In this document: positions 48,827-63,490 of the stretch, one piece after another | Layout: each line of letters opens with the position of its first letter | How positions within the stretch are numbered: position 1 is the stretch's first letter | Origin: Varroa destructor | Lineage: Eukaryota; Arthropoda; Arachnida; Mesostigmata; Varroidae | Assembly: GCF_002443255.2 (NCBI RefSeq) | Contig: NW_019211459.1 | Coordinates: 24,881,388 to 24,945,387 of the forward strand | DNA: 64,000 bases | Reading direction: 5' to 3' | Notes under the pieces: generated by a model | What the model was told of the DNA's origin: nothing | The model's input: only the letters and a program-made list of their open reading frames with translations | Databases searched by the model: none | Translations under genes and position numbers: made by a program

Positions 48827-50383
48827 CTCCCTCCCGCTGCGGACGACTCAGCTTTTTTCCTCAGAGCAACGAATCTCTGAACTGTTGTCGCAGCCGGGCG
48901 TCGAGGCCGGCCAAAGGCACTCTATAACACCAGCAACGCCGGCCTCAGCATCGCCGACAGGGCGCCACCGGCTCAGTTGGCCTGCGGAGTTTTCGTGCTT
49001 CGCGCGCTTGCCAGTTCAGTTTGGAAGGAATATAATCATACAATAAATATGTGCATACTCAAATCGCGTTTCTCGCGGGCCGCGCCAGAAGGAACCGCCG
49101 CTCGCCCAGCGGGGATCATCCAAGCGAACAGGCAACCAACGGGTCGCCGCCAAATCGGGCTGATGTCCCTCAGCGGGTAGTCAATTTGTAGCGTGTCTGT
49201 AAATTCGAGGGGAATTCTAGGGTGAGCAGGGAACAAGCACTAGCTACCTGGGCGCATTGGGCCTTTCCACCGCTCCGCAGTCGCCTTCCTTTAAACGAGC
49301 CGCAAAGAACAACAACTTTCTCAGCGCACTTGAACGCATCGCGGCTCGAAGTGACTGAGCTTTCCGAGTGGTTTGGGTTCATACACAGTTGCATGACAGC
49401 TTCCGTCAGCTCAGTCAATACGTCCTCGTACTACATGCGTTCACGTGCAGCCGCATTCATGTTGTATATTGAATCACGTGACGAACTACCTTCTGTAGTA
49501 ATATCGACTCTGATGTCCTGTTCTTACCATTTGCACTTTCATAAGCAGCTCTTAACCTCGCACCGATCCATTTCGAAAACCCCTAGATAAATACATTTAT
49601 ACAATACAGAGTTCTTGCTGCGAGCGCTGTTATTCTCATCGCTACTATTAACTGTTACAGCGTTTCTGATTCGTTTATGAATCTGTTTATAGGAAGCATC
49701 GGACAAAAGATGGCAAGGTAGCTGCGGACGCGAAGATTCCTGCCGACTGGAAGTAACAGCGAAGAATGAGGCATCGTGGCAGAACATAGGAGAAAAGAGC
49801 TAAGCAAGAAAGAATAAAGAATGTTTCAAATAGAGAAGCGGTAGACAGATTGACAATGATTAGCACAGGGTTCGGTCTCAATAGTATTTAGGTTCGCTGT
49901 CCCGTCACATCATTAAGAAACTTCCAACCTGCCACTTGCTCGGCCGTGCTCTTCTTCCGGGTCGGCGCGTCATCACCGTAAACAACTTCGCTGGAGCAAT
50001 GGACTCCGTGCTTGCCATCAACAACAGCCGTGTAATTGTTACATTTGACAATGACACAACTATTTTTTTTTTGCTTCCCTGTAACCCATCGTATAAAGCG
50101 GTGCATGCCGCAGTATGAAACAACAGCAGCATCTATCCTAACGTCCACGAGAAGGTGATCATCTTCCCGCTGTTTTTGTCATGACAGCAGTCCATATGCT
50201 AATACATCAGATCCGTGAGGTACAGCAACATGGCGTGATGCATTCTAACTACTTACTGGTTTTTACAATTGGTCCTGCAAAGGACGTAAGATTGTGCCCA
50301 AGTGCACCATCGTGCCGTTAGAATAACACAAGCCAAAGGACGAAAAGAAACTATTTGCCACTGTAAGTTCCATATATATATAT

Positions 50384-50384
<1 letters not shown>

Positions 50385-50427
<43 letters not shown>
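50385..50427. repeat. (GA)n tract followed by a poly-G run
   Basis: About sixteen GA units run directly into about ten G. A short TA tract (50372-50384) precedes it, so three simple repeats abut. Confidence 0.95.
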
Positions 50428-50428
<1 letters not shown>

Positions 50429-53400
50429 AATTTAGATCAGCTTGGCCATACACGATCGGGTTGGTTTAAGAGATTTTCAAGGGGCAGTGCAGACCCCGTA
50501 GACCGATCATTATCAGGCTACTATAGCTCGTCTACTGCCCATGTGGAAGGCCACAAGTTGGCTGAAACAATGATAGACCAACCCGAATACCTGGTTGGTC
50601 AGGGGAACATAGCTAAAGAATAAGAAATAACGAAAATAAGATGAGTTGGACGAAATCGAGAATTGAACTTGATACGGAGGACGGAGATTCGGTAGGGGCT
50701 AGTAAGAGGCAGATATGACTGACGAATACGTCAAATCAACAATGAATACTCGCTAGATAACACAAATAGGAAACGGGTTGTGAACGTGAGTGAAGCAAAC
50801 AAAGATGGCAGGTGACACGAAAGGATGAATGCTCCATGCAACAGCAACAACCACTGATGGCTGGGGACTCTAGCCCAGTGGGTGCATGCAATGTACACAT
50901 TGGAACCGGTGGCAGCAGCAGCAATAATAGTAGTAATAGAGAAACCATAAGGGCCAAAATCCTTCTTGAAGCAGCGGCAGTAGCCGCGCCTCTTGTAAAC
51001 CTCCACACTCCCAGTCGTTCCTGCTTCCCAACGACTACCCCCTAGGAGTGTAGCTACTTCAGCCGCATCCCAGCTCCTCGACATCGTATCTGTAGCCGGC
51101 CATCGCTAGCGAATTCTAGGTAGTTGGTCGGTAGCTTTTGCTAGCTATTCTTTCACAAGGGGAGTACGAATTCGGTCGGGGGTGGCAAAGGAGTTCCTAT
51201 CGCGCTATCTCCTACGAGTTGCCTGCCTGAACCCTTGTCGCTTGCTGGGTATAGCCGCACATAGACACACATACACGCATAGCGTTACACTCAACTACCA
51301 ACACTGCAGACAAGACCCGATACATTCACTAAGCGACAATCACATGGGCACGAGGAGCTTACCCAGGCGGCATACCACCGATGGCAATGCAGGACCGATG
51401 GAACAGAGAGAAGAGATGGGTAGAGGCAAAGGCGAAGCAAAGTCTGTCTGGGTAACCCCAGCTCAATGAACGATTCAGTCCTCCCCCAACGCACCGAACT
51501 CACACCCGCGTTATCAGCCCGTCTAACTCGTTCGGTCCTGACTGCTGGTTGGGTCATGCAGTTCCCCTACATGACGAGGTGATAAGGCTCTGCCTTCGAC
51601 CTAGAATCTCAGTGCTACTGGCGATTACTCACACGAATGAAACAGAGAGCGAGAGGGAGAGAGGGAGTGATGAGAGAGATACGGCAAGCAGGACAAAAAG
51701 GTTCCTTTAAGACCCGCAACCCGGATTCGGGCTCGATGCTATCCCGTCTCATCTTGTGACTGGTCGGCAGTACGATACCCGTGACTGGTTTGTGCCTAGC
51801 CCAGCTAGGTAAGTGTAATACCACTATGGTAGGTTGGCGATTTCCGATGCCCTGATTTGAAACCCGTCGCCGTCTCTTAGTTTCTATGACCGTCACATCT
51901 CGTCAGCCAGGCTTCGTCCTCGTCGAACCTGCAGCCGGTTTCCGTTGTACGAAAACTGGCTGTGGGGCCCTTCTCATTGACGGAACGGCACGAGTCTAGC
52001 ATACTTTTATCCTGCAGGTCACCTTGGTATGAAGCTGTGCATAGCAAAAAGTCGCTTTAATGTTTAGGTTACTCAACGGTACATGTGTTATAGAGACATA
52101 AAAGTATCGAATTTGAAGGAGCTTAGATGTAACAAAAAAAAAAAAGGTAAAAATAGATTCTCTTCTATTAAATGGAATAGGTTAGGGAATTATTTCTTCT
52201 GTCATGCGTCGATCAGGACGAAGCCAGAGCGCAGCATTGAGTAGCGACTGCTATTCGTCAGTGAAGGGGTGGTTGCTGATTGTCTTTAATTAATGATCGG
52301 TCACACCATACCCTACAAGACATGGGGCTACAAACGTTTGATCCTATTCTATCGATGACCATGCGAAATATTTTCCACGCAAAAGCTAAGAACCCTCTAT
52401 AGTTAGTTAACAATTAGACGACTGGAGGCACTCTAGGTGTCTTGTAGGTTCAGGGGAAGACGATATTCTGATAACACGAAACACAGTTCAGGTATCCAAT
52501 AGTAATACACATATAGTTAGTTGTAAGGGCTACCGTCCCACGTTATTGATTCTATAGATCGTACCGATGCTCTCTGTTTGTTGCGATGACCATCGCATTC
52601 GGCCCCTTTAGTTCGTCTTGCCCTACTTTCTCTCTCATTTTCCCCTCTCTCTTTGCACCCGAAGTGACAATATGTAAACTGGGGATAGCATCGTGTAGAA
52701 AACTTCTGGCCACGCTCTAGATGGTGACGCTGGTGCTGATCGTGGATGGTGGCTATAATGGCGGTGGTGATGATGGAGGGATCAATATTTTTACGAGCTG
52801 CTCCCGAGATTCAGAGATTTCAGTGCTTGCGCTTGAGGTTATTGCTGTATTGGTTTTGCTTGGGTATTTCTGTCGCCTATGACGCTGCCGCCTTTTTGCG
52901 TAAGTGGCCGGTGTTTGTCTGTTGCCTGCATTGTAGCAGTTCCTGCTGCGGCTGCCGGCGTTCATTGCTTGTGCTTATGATAGTGTTATTCGTAGTATGA
53001 CTGCGTCGGATGATGCCGGTGCGGTGGATTTATTTTATGACGACTTCTATGGGTGCCGCCTGCTCCTTTGAACTATCGCTCGTAGCTCGGCGCGTTCCAG
53101 ACGCCAGCCAAGTTTGGCGCTTTTATAGCGGTCGATAGGACGCTAGCAACGCACAAGCAGGCCAAACACAGGAAGAGTGTGTCGACAGGCGGGTCCATTG
53201 ACAACGGGCCTTTCGCGATTTTGTCTGTGCCGCTTTCAGCAGTGTTATCAGCATCAGCTTTAACGTCCGAGCTTGATTTAAATAAAAGGCCGGTCGCCTC
53301 TTGGTGCAGCGTCGTTCGGTATAAATTCTCCCGCTGATGTACTTAGTTGCAATGGATATTTCGAACGATTTCCCTGTTGTCTGTGTGCAATGCGAAAATG

Positions 53401-54993
53401 AACATCAACCTAACAATATTGATTTGACATCTTAGAACTTTCAGCCACGCCTATTTTGACCATATGCAGCTTAGTTAAAAAATTAATAAATATAAAAGCC
53501 AGAAATAATGATTGCGTGGACCGCGAGGCATGTTGTTCCAGGTAAAAAAAGTCACTAAATATATAAAATCGCAAACCGTCTATGGGGCAATCGGAAATTA
53601 ATTGTAAGTGCTAAGGACGGACTAACGCTTACAAATGGCCAAAAACCACTTGACGCATCGGTGAACGCGTATTTAATTTTGTCGAAAGAAACGAGACCTC
53701 GGAGAGGCATCCGAAAACAAAGAATCGCTCTCCACAGCCAAAATTATTTTCTCTGCCTTTGTAGTAGCCGTACGCAGATGCGTCTGGCTGCTGTTGTACA
53801 TTTATTGCAGAGCACGAACCTCTTGATTATGGTAGACGGCATCAGCATCAACTGATATTGCCGTCCAGAAGGGAACATCAGCGGAACGTGCTGTATGCTG
53901 AACCCCGCATGGGTTTACGCGGTTAAGTTATGGGGGTTGGTGGGTATCATGCTTAGTGGATAGATGCGCCATTGTTGTTTGTCGCAGTCGTTGCTGGTTA
54001 ATCATAAAGTTGTCGCAATGGCTGGGGGCACGGAACGGTGTCCGACGGGTGTCTCGAGTCGCGTTCCGCTCCTGTCTTGATAAACGACGACAAGGGAGGT
54101 TAACGAGGCTGACGACGAGATGAAATCACGAGAAGGACTGTCGCTGAGGCTCAGTTCATTGAGATAGTAAACTAATGATCGCATCGTTGCCCACTGCTAA
54201 TATTGTTCATGGTAAAGGTAATAATGGTGATGTTGTTGCGGTATTTAATGTTATTATTGTTGTTGCAAGAATAGCGACGCTATCCTTGACAGTATAGTAA
54301 TAATGACGAACGCTGACTTACAAGCCCTGATCGGCTAGTAACAAGGATCACAGGAATAGATGAAGACACCTATCTAGAAGCCAGTGGACTTTTCTGTTGA
54401 ACGCAACAGGGTCTGCAGTCTGTGCGTTTTCGTCTGCGATGAAAGATGCTCAGTGCCGAAAAGGGTGAGACAAAATAAGACGAAAAATGCGCGAAAAACA
54501 GACGCAATGCTGATTAGGGATGCGTTTCATCACAAGTCGCCAGTGACTGTATCGAAGAAGCAGGATTTGGTTTTCGACGGCCAGTTTGGTACCGAATGAA
54601 CAAATTTAAGTTTGAATGGGTTCAGTTAGAGAGGTTATGCGGATGTTCTGTATACCTGTTATAATAACAATATTTATTCATTGGGTCTAGCAGCTCAGAT
54701 CGGTGGGGTTTGGAGGTAATGAAAAAAACTCATTTCACTTGAACTCCTTGATTAAGCCACTGTGATCACTCATTGACATCCGCCCGATCTTTAATAACTT
54801 GCAACTCTGGACTTTTTTAATGGTAGGCCAAACACGGCAACTTTGAACTTTCCAAAGTATCAGTATCTATTGTTGCAAGCAACTTGCACGCTGCATGCTA
54901 GCTCGTAGGTGATTGCTACGGAGAACTATTTATTGTAGATTAACATGTGACAAAAATACAAATCAATGACGCGAACAAACGTTCATCTGCGTA

Positions 54994-54997
<4 letters not shown>

Positions 54998-55034
<37 letters not shown>

Positions 55035-55052
55035 TATATATACACATATATA
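54998..55052. repeat. Compound (TA)n/(CA)n microsatellite
   Basis: A long TA run to 55024, then alternating TACACA and TA blocks. Confidence 0.95.
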
Positions 55053-56840
55053 AAGCGCTGCTGTTTACTAGTGTACAAAACCACTGCAGTGGCGAGTTCA
55101 GAACTAGAAAAAAAAAGAGATCCAGGCTGATTTTTACGGTCAATTCCCTTCAGCGTCTATATCGATTTGTCTGTCAGTCGTCAGCGTTGTCACATCAGTG
55201 GACATGGGTCGAGGCGTACTTTAAACCGGCGGGTTGAACCTGGTCCGCGACGCGAGTGTGACTGGAACGCACCATTTACCAAAATCTCTTCGTTCGGGAT
55301 TCGTTCCCAACTCGATACCAACACTTGGTAATATGCACTTACAAACGAAAAAAACAGTACTACCTTTTTTTTGCAGTAAAACACCTCGGCGTTTAGCTAT
55401 ACGGAAGCAGCTTTCTTCAAACTACGCCTCTGGACCCGAACTTCTGAGTGAGTTTGCTCGTCGATTACCATTCGGCCATTCAGTGATCCTGGATGGCCGT
55501 TTTCTATTATAAGGCCGCCACTAAATGTCTCCCCTTTACTCATCACAGACGTCCAGCGTCCGTTCGCACCTGCGCTTTCAGCACTCGAAGGCAATGGTAA
55601 CAGTCGTAGAAGTAATAGCACACCGCTTCACAATCATCTTCTATAGATAAATAACAATTGAAAATGGCGACCGTCATCATCCGCGTGAAGTTGGTTCACA
55701 GCTAGCATCTGTCAACAAAACTTATGTGTTCGATAGCATAAAGCCGTTTGAAGATGGTCAGTGACAAAAGTACGCCGTGTTACTTTTTTCACGTCAGCCG
55801 GCGATCTTCGCGCTGCGAAAGCGTAACAGTGACATAGGAAGATAGCGAAAACTGCGTTTCGTCCCATAGTAAACGATAGTGATTTGGACGCTTGTCAATT
55901 GCGATAGCACTCATCGTTCCCCATTTTTCAATTTTTCAGTGTCCCAACGCAGGTCGGTGCAGGCCATTCGTAATATAGTGCTAATAATAATTTCCTTTGC
56001 CTGCTTCGTCTATTATATCATGCGACGCATGTCCATATCTGCGTTGTGACTGTCCTCGTCGATGCCGATAATAGGGGACCGTAGTAGGCTATCCCCTATT
56101 CTATATCTCCTATTCCATTGGCCTATTTCCTGTAAATTTACAACTCGTGACGATGCATTTGTGTGGAGGTCCCGCTGACCAATTACGTACAAGTTCTTTT
56201 TGTCGTCGGTTTCCTTTGGATGGCACGGAACTAGCCGAGATCAAAAAAAAAAAGTTTTTACGGTCCTTTTTCAGCGGTCATTTCTTTCTATACCCCCACC
56301 TTAAAGTAGCTGTATTTTCTGAGCAAAAATAAAGCACAATATTGTATCTAACAGTTGTGCGAAAAGTTGTAAAAAACGCTACGGGGCCATGCGTTCAGAA
56401 ACAACAGATAAAGGAACCAGATACACTATAGGGATTAGTATATAGATAGATATATACATATAAGGACAGAGCTGCATGCTCGAGATATATATATTTTTTG
56501 AAGAGTCGAACTTTAGAGTTGAATTCCCGTTTGGTTATGATTGAAAAATTAATGTGAGAGACAATCTGTAATTCGTATTTTTATCTTCTAGATTTTTTGT
56601 AGACATGTAGAATGTACGTTATCATATAATCCAAGTTTGTATCGGCCTATTGTATCAGAGGCTTGTGAGTCAACGAGGTGGGATTAAATCTATATGCACT
56701 CATTGGTTTGTTTAGGCCCACTTGTCAGGCCCACCGCAGCAACCACAAAGGGTACTCGCATGTATGGAGGACAACAGTGAGCTTGTAGACGACACAATCG
56801 TACGAAAACTGTCGCGCATTCACTAAAACAAACCAGGTTG

Positions 56841-56885
56841 TAGAAACATTCTACGTAACGTGTAACGTTACGTAGAATGTTTCTA
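56841..56885. repeat. 21-bp perfect inverted repeat with 3-nt spacer
   Basis: The arms at 56841-56861 and 56865-56885 are exact reverse complements, beginning TAGAAACATTCTACG on the left and ending CGTAGAATGTTTCTA on the right, with GTA between. The loop is too short for a normal microRNA precursor. It is a candidate cruciform, a recent inverted duplication, or an assembly fold-back artefact. Confidence 0.9.
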
Positions 56886-58822
56886 AGAAAAATCAAGCAC
56901 CATCGTAACAACGATCAGGAACGATCGGATCCGTCTTATTGGCAAAGTACTGCAAGCGATCAGCCCCTGATTGACGAAAACAGCATGGCCAGGAAAAATG
57001 TACAGACATCAGTGATATATTTATCTATATATGTAGTTGCCGTATTGAACGGAAAAGCAATTACTCTTCAAATCACTTCAAATTTTCAGAGGATAAACCG
57101 ATCAGATGTGTGATAATTGTCTGTACATAAGCAAAATGAGCGTATCCTTGCAGGATGCGTTCATTGTTATCAAGCTACAAATAAATCCAAAGAAACGTTA
57201 GGATACGTTAGTAAATCATGACCCGTATCGGATGTGGTTAGAAAGCATACTGGCGGTTGACGGTGGATTCATTTGCCTACGACTATGAGCCTACTTTTAC
57301 GTACCGTTTTGTCTCTGCGCTGGTCGAACGACTACAAATCTGTCGGGTATGCAAAGGACCTTATAAGCACGTCATATGCATGTATAAAAATAGCACGATT
57401 TTCAAAAAAAAAAAATGTACGAACGATTACCTATCTACATCTTGCTCAGGTGCATTTACACGTTGAATATAACATACGGGTCACACAAACACTACTGTAA
57501 ATGCAATTATATAGCCGTCTTGTCGGTTATTCAGACGTCGGCAACGAGGCAAGCTTTCCGTTGATAATTATCATGTACAAAATTAGTTGATAGAGCTTTT
57601 TGGGTTGTTACAGATCGTTTCAGAAGCATAAAAAGCACAGACACTATTTTATGAGTTCAGTCCTTTTTCTTTGCAACTAAATCCATACAACCTACTTTCT
57701 AGGCCTTTATCATAATACTTACGTATGTAATGCTTATAGGTATTTTTGAAATCCGAAATACAATTGTACGACCTATGGATAGAGCAAAGCGCTACCCATG
57801 TGTCTGTATCGGCATAACACTAAAAAGGCAAACCATACTTAACTCCCATGAACGCACAACTGCTTGGACGGCACATACCAAATAAATAGCTCTTTATAAA
57901 AATTCAAAAAAAAAAAAAGGTTTATTACGTACAGAAATTTATTGTCGCGCGTCGCTGACTAGACGAAATGGCTGGTCTTTCTTGCAGCACTGACCAGAAA
58001 ATGGTCACGAATGGACCGAAGATATTATCAAGCTTACGCAAACTTTCCTGAAGCTCACAACAAAGGGGCCCGTACATCTGGGTATGGGTGCGCCGCCCTC
58101 AAGATCCCTGCCAGCTGCCTCTGAATGCTCTCTCCGCCTGTTTGTCTATGGCACCATTGTCATTTTACTCGGGCAATTAACGCTTCCCGTAAAAACGAGC
58201 GGAAAACAATGGTAGCTCTTGTTGACTGCTATTGATATTTTAATGGCCACGACTGCTAATCCGATTCGACACTGAGGTAGTTAAGACGATTGTAACGGAC
58301 CCGATCGGTCGATATCTGTCATCATTTGCAGTAGGCGCACCAGCACAGCCATATCGAGCGTTGGGTGAGCGACAACGAAGTAGGCGAAAGGAGTTGACGC
58401 GATGCCGATTGCTGATGTAGAATCCGCCTCGCCCGACAATGACGAAATATCACGCATGCATCAGCTGTATCCTTAACTCAGTTCAGATCAGAGACGGGGT
58501 ACAGACAGACAGTAGCTCGACTTGTCTCGTCGACTCAAAAGTCGCTCCTGTTGATTGGCTGGTTCGTAGACATTAAACAGTAATGCCTTCTCTTGCTAAG
58601 CCCCTGGCCTTCTCGCTACCTTCTGTGTAGAGTGTTGGGCTAAATCGTTATTCGGTGTTATCGGCCGATAAGTGACAACCAGAAGGTAAACAATAACAGA
58701 TATGTGGCATCGTCATGCGACTGATTCCATAGTCTTTCAGCGTCAAATAGCAAAAAAAACCTCAAGATTACCTCACAATTGCAAGTGCTTCAACGTAAAT
58801 TACGCTAATCTCAGTTTGCCGT

Positions 58823-58849
58823 TACTACTACTACTACTACTACTACTAC
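58823..58849. repeat. (TAC)n trinucleotide repeat
   Basis: Nine TAC units in a row. Confidence 0.95.
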
Positions 58850-59002
58850 AGAACATTTACCTGTTATAGTATTTACTCGCTAAGTCGTCGCGGAATCAAT
58901 ATGCAGCCAGAGCCCTGGAAATCTCATTGGCAATTAATAGTACATTACTGCTATAAATAGGTGTGGTTCTGTTGCCAGGAATCATTCGTTTCCGTGCGTG
59001 TT

Positions 59003-59038
59003 GGGTGGGTGGGTGCGTGCGTGCGTGCGCGCGCGCGC
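59003..59038. repeat. GGGT/GCGT/GC tandem tract
   Basis: GGGT units change into GCGT units and then into a (GC)n run. This alternating purine-pyrimidine stretch could adopt Z-DNA. Confidence 0.85.
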
Positions 59039-62000
59039 TTGTGGAGTTACCGGATCAAGAACAGCTACCGGTCTGTCTACCCACCTGATTGCCACAGTAT
59101 GTCATGACCCTTCGTATAATATTAGTGTTCATCGTATGATGCTTGGCGGACAGCAGACGGGACGCCACAATCGGTGTGATAGCGATCGATGGCTGTCGAT
59201 TATATACGAGTGGGTAACGCAGATCTGGCTACGCTAACATCAAATTGAATTTTGGCAACCTTATTATAAATTAGACTTGTCCATCATAAGTGGGAAAATA
59301 TCATTTACATGAGCATGCAAAACGCATTGCGGGCCTTTTTTTTTTTGTTCAACAACAGGAAATTAATAAATCCTGGTACTTTTTCAAATAATAAGATAAT
59401 CATCGTTGCAAGTTGATTAATAATTAGAGTAACTTATTTGGTTAGACTTATATGCCAGTAAAACTTTTATGCCGATGGATTCAAAGCGGCATAGCGAGAA
59501 CGAGTAACATAGGCCTCGCGCGCATGAGATCGTCGTTCTGGATACCCAATGTCGTTTATCAGTGCAAAATAGTTGAACTTTATACGTTTAGATTTGTAAG
59601 AAATTTTATAATTACGTTTGCCATAAACGAAGCCGTCTTTTTACACTTTATCGTTGCTATACTTTGCTCAAGTATTTAGCAATATAACCAGCTTGAGTCA
59701 AGCCCAAGATAATCATTTCGTACACGGGCTTGAGCACCGAAGATGGACAACTCTTGCGCGCGTTGATCGACAATAGGATCAACTTCAGACCAGAACAAGT
59801 AGGGCCTAGACAAAATAGTTACATTTCTGACCAGCTCACCGAAGTCGGTCGCTGCCTTCCTTGGCTATCCGCTGGCCATCAGCTAGATTTGACCAATGTT
59901 TAAACGACTTCTGCTCCGTTCCATCGTATCTATGGCAAGATAGTTAACTCCTGTCTAGTATACTTACTTGCTTTAGACACAAGCGGGGAAGTTGGCCATC
60001 CGGAGGGTTCGACGGGCTTTTTCCAGCAGCATGAGTGCCTGCTGCCGACATTGACTGCCCTCCTTTGGTTGTCTGTGCTACTCCGTAAATTAAGGAGGGA
60101 AGCAAGGAATAAAACGTTGCTAAGCCTCTCCTGTTGGTGGGTACGGATGGGGGGAGGGGGAGGGGGTGAAGGTAAGTCAGTAACTTGACGAATCTTTAAG
60201 TGTGTAAGTGTGGTCAATGTAGAATTATCCTACGGCACAGCTTTGTTCTCAGTCTCTTCACTGAGCTCGACTAGGAACAGAGGCCTTCTCTTGACTCACG
60301 CCATCGACTCAGTCACCCAGTCCACTTTTCATATAGCAGACAGTATACGGCATATAGGAGTGGGTAAATCCTCTTTTGCTCAACTGGGCTATTCGTTAAA
60401 GCTTACCGACCTCGATACTGATGAGCCGGAGGGGTTCACCTATTTGGTCCCCGCCCCGGATGAGTTAACCAAGGCCCCAGGATTGCCGTGGTTAGCAATC
60501 AGGGCTACCTAAGCCATAACAGCTATGGCCTCGGCATGTAAGCAAACAGGCCGTGAACTCTGCTGGGGTGGCTCGACTATGAGAACCACCAGTCTAGACA
60601 AGTATGATGTGAAGCGGGCTATTCCGTAGTGAATGCCACTCACTACTCAGTTTACTAGGTATGGATAAAAGTAACATACATTTTTATCGCGAACGTGCAG
60701 GACACATGATTCTTCCAGCTTCGATATGCATATATGTTTATTAGTGAAAGTGTTAAAAAAAGCAACGTGACTTTTCCGAAGGACGAAGACAGCGAAAAGG
60801 ACAAATGTCGTTGGAATCGTATTTTGTTTAAACAAACACAGCGCATAATCATCTAATTATGAAGGTGTTTTACGTGGAATTGAATTAATGAATAGGGGCG
60901 GAATTTTATTGAATCATCGACGACAAACTCTCAAATATATCTCTACTGCCTCATGCTTCTTCCTATCCTAGATGACTATCCTGTGCCTGCGTATGGATTG
61001 TATACCCACGCCATGATACGGATTGTATCACCCATCACTCGTTACCACCAGACTCAAGTCTTCCCACCGGTCTTCGCACAGGGGGGAGTCCGACCAAAAA
61101 GGAGTTGCATTTGGAGCCAGTTGCTTTCAGCAACTTCAATGATCCACCGATCACAGACCACAAATAAGACCGCAGTCGTACATTTATGGGGCGCCACGAA
61201 GTTCAACAAGCAACAGCACTCAACAAAGGGGCGGCTTCTAGTTACGCCCAACTCGTCGATGCTCCCTCAGCAGTAAACCGTTTAATATAGACAGCCGCTA
61301 AATACAGTAGCAGCAACAGTAAGGTATTGACAGGACTGCATATTGGAAACAAGCTAGTTTAACAACATACCAAGTTTCGCGAAGGTATGTCCATTTAATG
61401 AATGGAAGTCTTTGGCTTCATTTTCGTTTGGTCATCGTGAAAATCAACATTGTCGTAATGGTTAGCAGCTACACTCGACATCGTCATCCACGAAACATTC
61501 ATTTGGGATAACTAATTTTTGCATTTATTGCATGCCTTACTGTGTACGCATCCACTAAATAGGCTTAAATATCATTGTGCGTCTTAAGGGCAGTCTGTTT
61601 TGTCTATCACAAACCATATTGACCCGCTGCCTATTTGATGTTCACGACCTCACATTTCGACATCAAATGCTATTAAGTATGAATTGTGTCGGGCTCAGCT
61701 CCGCTGATCAGACCTGAATCCCTTCCTTTTCTTCTTTCTCTGCTGTTTGGTATTATCACGTCATTAGCGTCAAGTTCGGCTGTCAGTGGACGCGCGTCGC
61801 GTGTAAGGTGCCATTTGTTTTTATGCTCACCGCATGTCAACGGCCGACACAAGTGTTATCGACCCCTCTTAAACTCATGTTTCGCTCGTACCATGCCTCA
61901 TCTTCAGTTTACGTGAGCGGCTACTCTGCAGCTTTTGCCAATTCACCGCCTACAATGTCCCATAATACACCCCCAATGTGATCTTGACGTTGGCCTGATC

Positions 62001-63390
62001 ATAGTCACTGTAGGCGTACTCAGCTTCTACCCTCCAGCGCTTCAAAATTCCGATGGTGCGACCACCACCAACGTCCTACATTCCTAGTTTACATTCTTAG
62101 TTTCCCGTTGTCGCCTCCTGCCGCCAAACACCTTAGAAAACACCTTGGGGCCGCGCCCCCCTGTCCACTCCCCGCGTTCTTAGTGTCAACAACGGCTCTG
62201 GCTGTAACGCAGCCGCCGCTAAGGCGCGTGCATTGTGACCAGCATAACAATACCCCTGAGAAAGTGCTGCTAGTAATGGTCGCATCGATGAGCTAAGAAG
62301 CTCCGGAGAGCCGCTGGTATTGGGGGCCAGGAGCGGAGGTTGTGGTGACAGCAGATCCAAGAGTTTAACGAGAAACGGGACCGCGCACGCATTTTGAAAT
62401 TTAATTTACCTTTTATACACGCTAATAGCGCCTTTTAGCTCGTTTAGCTGTGTCTTTAACTATGTCTCCCTTTCACTGTTCCCTTGCCTCAACCTTCCAA
62501 CCTGTTGAATGGTTGGGCTCTTCGACCGACCCGCTGGTTCGCTAGCGGATAGTTTGTTATTCCTCTTAGTGAAATCTTCTCTGTACTCGCTTAGCATGGA
62601 AGCACAAAAGGGGTTATATAGGCAGCAGATGATCCAATCGTTATAGATGATTTTAGCGACAAAGGCTACGAAGTCGACCACGACGCCGTTTTATTACTAC
62701 AGCTACCTTACGATGGAACTCGGGCCACGGCTCGTACGAACTCTGCCAAAAGCACTTACGGAGGTATACATGTGCCGCATGTCTATCTGCACGCAGCCAC
62801 ACATCTAGCTTTGAATGCGTGTTGGCTCGTTAGCGTGTATCTGGCGCAGCCTGAGTAAAGCGGGAGCGTTTCTGCCGCCACCTAACCAGCGGCTAATGAC
62901 GTACCGAGAGGATTGGCGGATCATTGTCTTTACCCGCTTACTACGTGCAGTGAGGAGGTTTGCTGATACCGCTGCGATGCTTGGCTGCTTAGAATGAAGT
63001 AGTAGTATATACGGCGTTTGAAGAGGCAATCAGAGAAGTGGATAATGGCAATTTGATTGCGTACTAGGTAACAGCGGGACAGGCAACGGTAAATCAGTTT
63101 GAGACGGCGTGGGGCAACAGCTCCACAAAGTCTATGCACTATGTCAAGTTAACACGACCACGACGTCGCTCGAAGAGGCAAAGCTATTTATATATGAATT
63201 AGGGTGAAGTATTATACTTACGTATAATATGGAAGAAACGGGAATCTTATGAATATGGTGTATGTAAGTAATAGCAGGTGGACTAAGCGAAAATGAGAAA
63301 AGTAAAGCAAAGGGGCGGTGACTGTATTTGTTGAGCAGTTCACTAATAGCGAATTGTTCCCGCTAAAGCTTATACACGTTGTTTATATAT

Positions 63391-63490
63391 NNNNNNNNNN
63401 NNNNNNNNNNNNNNNNNNNNNNNNNNNNNNNNNNNNNNNNNNNNNNNNNNNNNNNNNNNNNNNNNNNNNNNNNNNNNNNNNNNNNNNNNN
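63391..63490. other. Assembly gap of 100 N
   Basis: Exactly 100 N, flanked on both sides by TATATAT, so the assembly broke inside a TA microsatellite. Exactly 100 N suggests a placeholder of unknown true length. Confidence 0.98.

Noticed and set aside
55397..55621. Leu-rich minus-strand frame resembling a signal peptide
   Set aside because: The Leu-rich start has no ATG; the first ATG is about 27 codons in, and an open plus-strand frame covers the same bases.
56841..56885. MicroRNA precursor
   Set aside because: A 3-nt loop and a 21-bp stem are too short for Drosha/Dicer processing.
60210..60512. 100-codon frame with a GVGKSS stretch resembling a P-loop
   Set aside because: The glycine needed at the start of a Walker A motif is missing and nothing else fits an NTPase.
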